A DNA stretch of 60,398 bases from JAXLWB01 sp046328715. Its GTDB lineage: Bacteria > Chloroflexota > Anaerolineae > Caldilineales > Caldilineaceae. Positions 57,925 through 60,398 of the stretch are shown here, piece after piece. Below the pieces are notes generated by a model, which did not search any database, was not told the origin of the DNA, and saw only the letters and a program-made list of their open reading frames with translations. The position numbers and the translations under genes are program-made. The stretch covers positions 1 to 60,398 of the forward strand of contig JAXLWB010000061.1 in NCBI GenBank assembly GCA_046328715.1, read 5' to 3'. Position 1 is the first letter of the stretch. Each line of letters starts with the position of its first letter.

Positions 57925-58425
57925 CCGCTCCAATTGTAAATGCGTGACTCTGTCCCATCGGGATAGCTGAATTGGACTGGCGAATATTCCCTAAATTCAG
58001 GTGTCTCGATAGGGGTATATCCAAAGTTGGGGGCACGCACGCGATTCAGAGCCCCGCACGTCAGTAAGGGGCACGCCTTCCCTTACTGACGTGCGGGGCT
58101 CTGAATCGTCGCATCCATTCTGACATACACCCTTACACATGGACTTTGTTGACAACAATCGCTTTGCTCGATGATTGTAAGCTGCGAAACACCTCTATCC
58201 ATATACAATCGACGATATACAAGAGACACATTGTCAGGATACCGTATCCGAGAATGGTTTTCGCTTACTTGTTTTCTTAATCTACAGGTGTGATAATACC
58301 ATCACACAATCAGACCGAAGCGATGGCTCTGATCTCTCAATGGCGAGATACTGCCGATTGCGGTTGCAAACGACATGGATTTGCAGAGCACAATTGGGAC
58401 AACGTGTGTAGTAAGAGGAGGAAGT
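57925..58425. other. Intergenic region with a 29-bp perfect hairpin
   Basis: These 501 bp after the second propeller-haem gene hold the hairpin at 58042-58108 and a short palindromic run TTGTTGACAACAA (58147-58159). A patatin gene follows. No other ORF or promoter is supportable. Confidence 0.5.
58042..58108. repeat. Perfect 29-bp inverted repeat of the TTACTGACGTGCGGGG unit
   Basis: Arms 58042-58070 and 58080-58108 pair over 29 bp around a 9-nt loop. Each arm is one complete copy of the dispersed unit seen singly at 12981 and 37428, with its flanking TTCAGA/TCTGAA. It lacks a T-tract. It may be a mobile or recombinogenic unit that exists in both solo and paired form. Confidence 0.88.
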
Positions 58426-59382
58426 ATGCGTGCGATTGTATTGAGTGGGGGTGGGAATATGGGACCTGTTCAAGTTGGTGCACTAAAGGCACTGCTTGAA
58501 CGTGGCCTAGTACCACAAATGATCGTGGGATGTTCGGCAGGTGCGTTAAATGCAGGCTTTCTGGCCCGTGACGTATCGCTCGAACAGGTGAAACGACTGG
58601 CAGAAGTTTGGCGTAGTGTCACGACTCAACAAATTTATCCGGGCTCACGGTTGAGCGCTACCTGGCGCTTATTAACCGGCAAAGATAGCCTTTACGATAA
58701 TCGCAACTTTTACGCCTTTTTGCAGCGCCATGGTGCGACCCCAGCACAAACCTTTGGAACACTCCCAACGAAACTTTTCATCACGGCCACCCATCTGCAT
58801 AGTGGTCGGCTGCATGTCTTTGGCGACAATGTCCATGAACGGGTGTTGGATGCCATGATGGCCAGCACCGCCCTGACGCCCATGCATCCACCGTGGGAGG
58901 TCAACGGCGAACGGTATATCGACGGCGGCACGGTGACGCCGCTGCCACTACGAGTCGCAATGGAACGTGGTGCTACCGAAATCTATGCCTTTCATATCCT
59001 GGATGTAGATCCAGAACGGGTCGATCAGCGGCTGATTCGCGGCGTGGCTGGCGTGTTGAACCACAGTGTCGGCACCATGTTGCGGGCCCAAGCCCAACAT
59101 GATCTACTGCTGGCAGAGGTCAAATCCAGAGCCAAGCTGCACTACATTCCTCTGATGGTCAATCTGCGGCCAGATGCCACTGATTTTTCGCAGGCACAAG
59201 GGCTGATTGATGAGGGCTATCAGATCACGGTGGAACACTTTGATCGCCTCAAACGCAATCGACGGGCGACGGGCGAGGAACAGCCGTTCCATCAACGAAT
59301 TGCCGAGCAGGTAACCCGCCTGTGGCCCAGCCGACCGATTCAGGAGCCGGTGCGGGTAAAAGTAGATATTGTTAGGAAGTAA
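58426..59382 (+). CDS. Patatin-like phospholipase
   Basis: 318 residues. The oxyanion-hole motif SGGGNMG lies at 7-13, the nucleophile S37 in GCSAG, and the dyad aspartate D166 in YIDGGTVTPLP, as required for the Ser-Asp dyad of patatins. The fold hydrolyses phospholipids or other acyl esters. No signal peptide is seen, so it acts in the cytoplasm or at the inner face of the membrane. ATG 58426 is supported by GAGGAGGAAG at a spacing of 5; a longer frame from 58375 lacks an SD. A bidirectional terminator follows. Confidence 0.95.
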   Translation: MRAIVLSGGGNMGPVQVGALKALLERGLVPQMIVGCSAGALNAGFLARDVSLEQVKRLAEVWRSVTTQQIYPGSRLSATWRLLTGKDSLYDNRNFYAFLQRHGATPAQTFGTLPTKLFITATHLHSGRLHVFGDNVHERVLDAMMASTALTPMHPPWEVNGERYIDGGTVTPLPLRVAMERGATEIYAFHILDVDPERVDQRLIRGVAGVLNHSVGTMLRAQAQHDLLLAEVKSRAKLHYIPLMVNLRPDATDFSQAQGLIDEGYQITVEHFDRLKRNRRATGEEQPFHQRIAEQVTRLWPSRPIQEPVRVKVDIVRK

Positions 59383-59516
59383 AGCCAGAAGTACAGCGTT
59401 CTACTAACGTGAGTATGGAAGGTAAAATTATTCATTGAAATCCCGAACTCAAGTTGATATGTGATCAGTGATACATGAATTTTCGCCACCACCTCACGCA
59501 TCACACATTCATAAAT

Positions 59517-59567
59517 AAAAAAGTGCAACGGGAGCCACGATAGTCATGTTTCCCGTTGCACTTTTTT
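59517..59567. terminator. Bidirectional intrinsic terminator
   Basis: AAAAAAGTGCAACGGGA (59517-59533) pairs with TCCCGTTGCACTTTTTT (59551-59567) over 17 bp with a 17-nt loop, giving a T-run on both strands. It serves both the patatin gene and the convergent gene ending at 59588. Confidence 0.92.
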
Positions 59568-59587
59568 GTTAGAGGTACCAGAATCGC

Positions 59588-59932
59588 TCAGGCTTCCGGT
59601 TGCGGATTGGCCTTCATAACCTTTTTCTCACGTTCGGCGGCACAGTCAGGGCAATAGAGTGGATCGCTCAATTCGCGCACGTGTTTGCTGCACACAGCTA
59701 AGGTGATTTCGACCTGTTCACTCCACAGAAATTTCCGCTTAATTTCCGCTTCCAGTGCCAAATCTCGACTATTGCTGGCGATTACAATTTCGGGGACAGG
59801 ACAAGTGTTACAGTGTTTGCGCTGCCAAGGGCGTTCGTTGTTGGGATTGGCAGCAAGCAGACGACATTCTTCCTTGTTTTTACCGCGAAAATAATCTCCG
59901 TAGAAGTATCGACAACTTACAGGTTTTTCCAT
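59588..59932 (-). CDS. Small cysteine-rich protein, likely zinc-binding
   Basis: 114 residues. Cysteines are SCRYF, EECRL, KHCNTCPVPE, AVCSKH and YCPDCAAER; CPDC and CNTC are knuckle-like pairs that could form zinc ribbons. The family is unknown to me. The CRYFYGDYFRGKNKEECRLL start resembles the small Cys4 modules found before other Chloroflexota domains. It is soluble, with no signal peptide. ATG 59932 follows AAAAGATA. Confidence 0.75.
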   Translation of the reverse strand: MEKPVSCRYFYGDYFRGKNKEECRLLAANPNNERPWQRKHCNTCPVPEIVIASNSRDLALEAEIKRKFLWSEQVEITLAVCSKHVRELSDPLYCPDCAAEREKKVMKANPQPEA

Positions 59933-60040
59933 TATCTTTTCTTATAAAGACGACACATCCCTATAGCACAATCGTACAAGCCAACTCTTTGTAGATTGTA
60001 CCATGACTAGATGATGTGTCGATTAATTCAACGTTAAGAC

Positions 60041-60385
60041 TTAATTATTCCAAAAGGGTGGCCCATCATAGCCAGTGGCATCCGGATCATCCCATCCCGG
60101 ATCGACCAGGGTTTCCGGGTCAATGAAGAGGCGTTCGGCTAGTTCATCCTTGCGCGCATATTGATCGGGCAACAGATAGCCAAATTCCCGCTCCAGGTTG
60201 GCCAAAGTTTCCAATTCGGCCTCCAAAAGGTGAAAATCATCATGGGCGAGCGGGATCTCATCACTTTGGGATCGCTCTAGTGCTTCCAGATATTCGGCAT
60301 AAGCGTCGCAGATATCCTCGCCTTGCTCCATGCCCCAGCCGAGCCGTTCACCCTCTCCCAGATGAAGAGACGCATCGTGGCCCAT
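60041..60385 (-). CDS. Small acidic protein of unknown function (may extend past the window)
   Basis: 114 residues from ATG 60385. It is strongly acidic (DICDAYAEYLEALERSQSDEIPLAHDDFHLLEAELETLANLEREFGYLLPDQYARKDELAERL) and mostly helical by composition, with a Gly/Asp/Pro/Asn end (DPDATGYDGPPFWNN). The frame stays open to the window edge upstream, so an earlier start is possible. No family is recognised. Confidence 0.6.
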   Translation of the reverse strand: MGHDASLHLGEGERLGWGMEQGEDICDAYAEYLEALERSQSDEIPLAHDDFHLLEAELETLANLEREFGYLLPDQYARKDELAERLFIDPETLVDPGWDDPDATGYDGPPFWNN

Positions 60386-60398
60386 CGAGAGCCAGAGG

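Overview
The window looks like chromosomal DNA from an uncultured Chloroflexota (green non-sulfur) bacterium, probably of the Anaerolineae/Caldilineae type. This is an inference from gene content, not from a marker gene. The signs are large secreted beta-propeller proteins, PT-rich linkers, Tat-type lipoprotein sugar-binding proteins, a DUF4058 protein, several DinB proteins, a Trp T-box and an FtsH. I see no rRNA, tRNA, CRISPR array, transposase or phage gene.

Layout. 1-4693 (-) is one open frame of at least 1,564 codons for a secreted Asp-box/PD40 propeller protein that runs off the window. 4970-12727 holds sdaA, DUF4058, two EamA transporters, an orphan sugar-binding lipoprotein, a Cys/Met-type PLP enzyme and an MFS transporter. 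13015-16408 (-) is a sugar ABC operon with a good promoter. 16608-23456 (-) holds a nitroreductase, a tandem CNNM/CBS pair, a membrane-anchored Cys4/Ig-like protein and a CCA/poly(A) nucleotidyltransferase. 23665-30049 (-) is a run of small enzymes: URO-D-like, two FMN split-barrel proteins, four DinB proteins and two unknowns. 30346-34921 is a set of amino-acid-type transporters (EamA, LysE, AzlCD) around a MocR regulator. 35380-40416 holds ftsH, an unknown membrane protein, a GH1 glycosidase and a monoacylglycerol-lipase-like hydrolase. 40572-48233 (+) is a Trp T-box followed by trpE, a tautomerase-family gene, trpS, a methyltransferase, trpG, trpD, trpC and an RraA-like gene. trpF lies apart at 51200 beyond an opposite-strand ABC exporter, and trpB/trpA are not in the window. 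52378-57924 is a tandem pair of secreted propeller / CxxCH / discoidin proteins. A patatin and two small unknown genes close the window.

The most unusual feature is in the gaps. More than twenty intergenic spaces, including gaps inside operons, hold an inverted repeat, and in many the arms are themselves degenerate tandem copies of a short word of about 7-12 bp. The word differs from gap to gap (GAGATTRG, GACAGTRG, GATGACAR, TACGAAA, GTTGAAAA, GTGGCAAA and others), while some words recur at distant sites. Arms often begin at, or contain, the stop codon of the upstream gene. One likely word array (GCAATCC x4) sits in frame inside trpF. One element forms a canonical terminator after ftsH; most lack a T-tract. 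No mobility gene accompanies them. This family of 'tandem-word inverted repeats' is my main candidate for an undescribed system.
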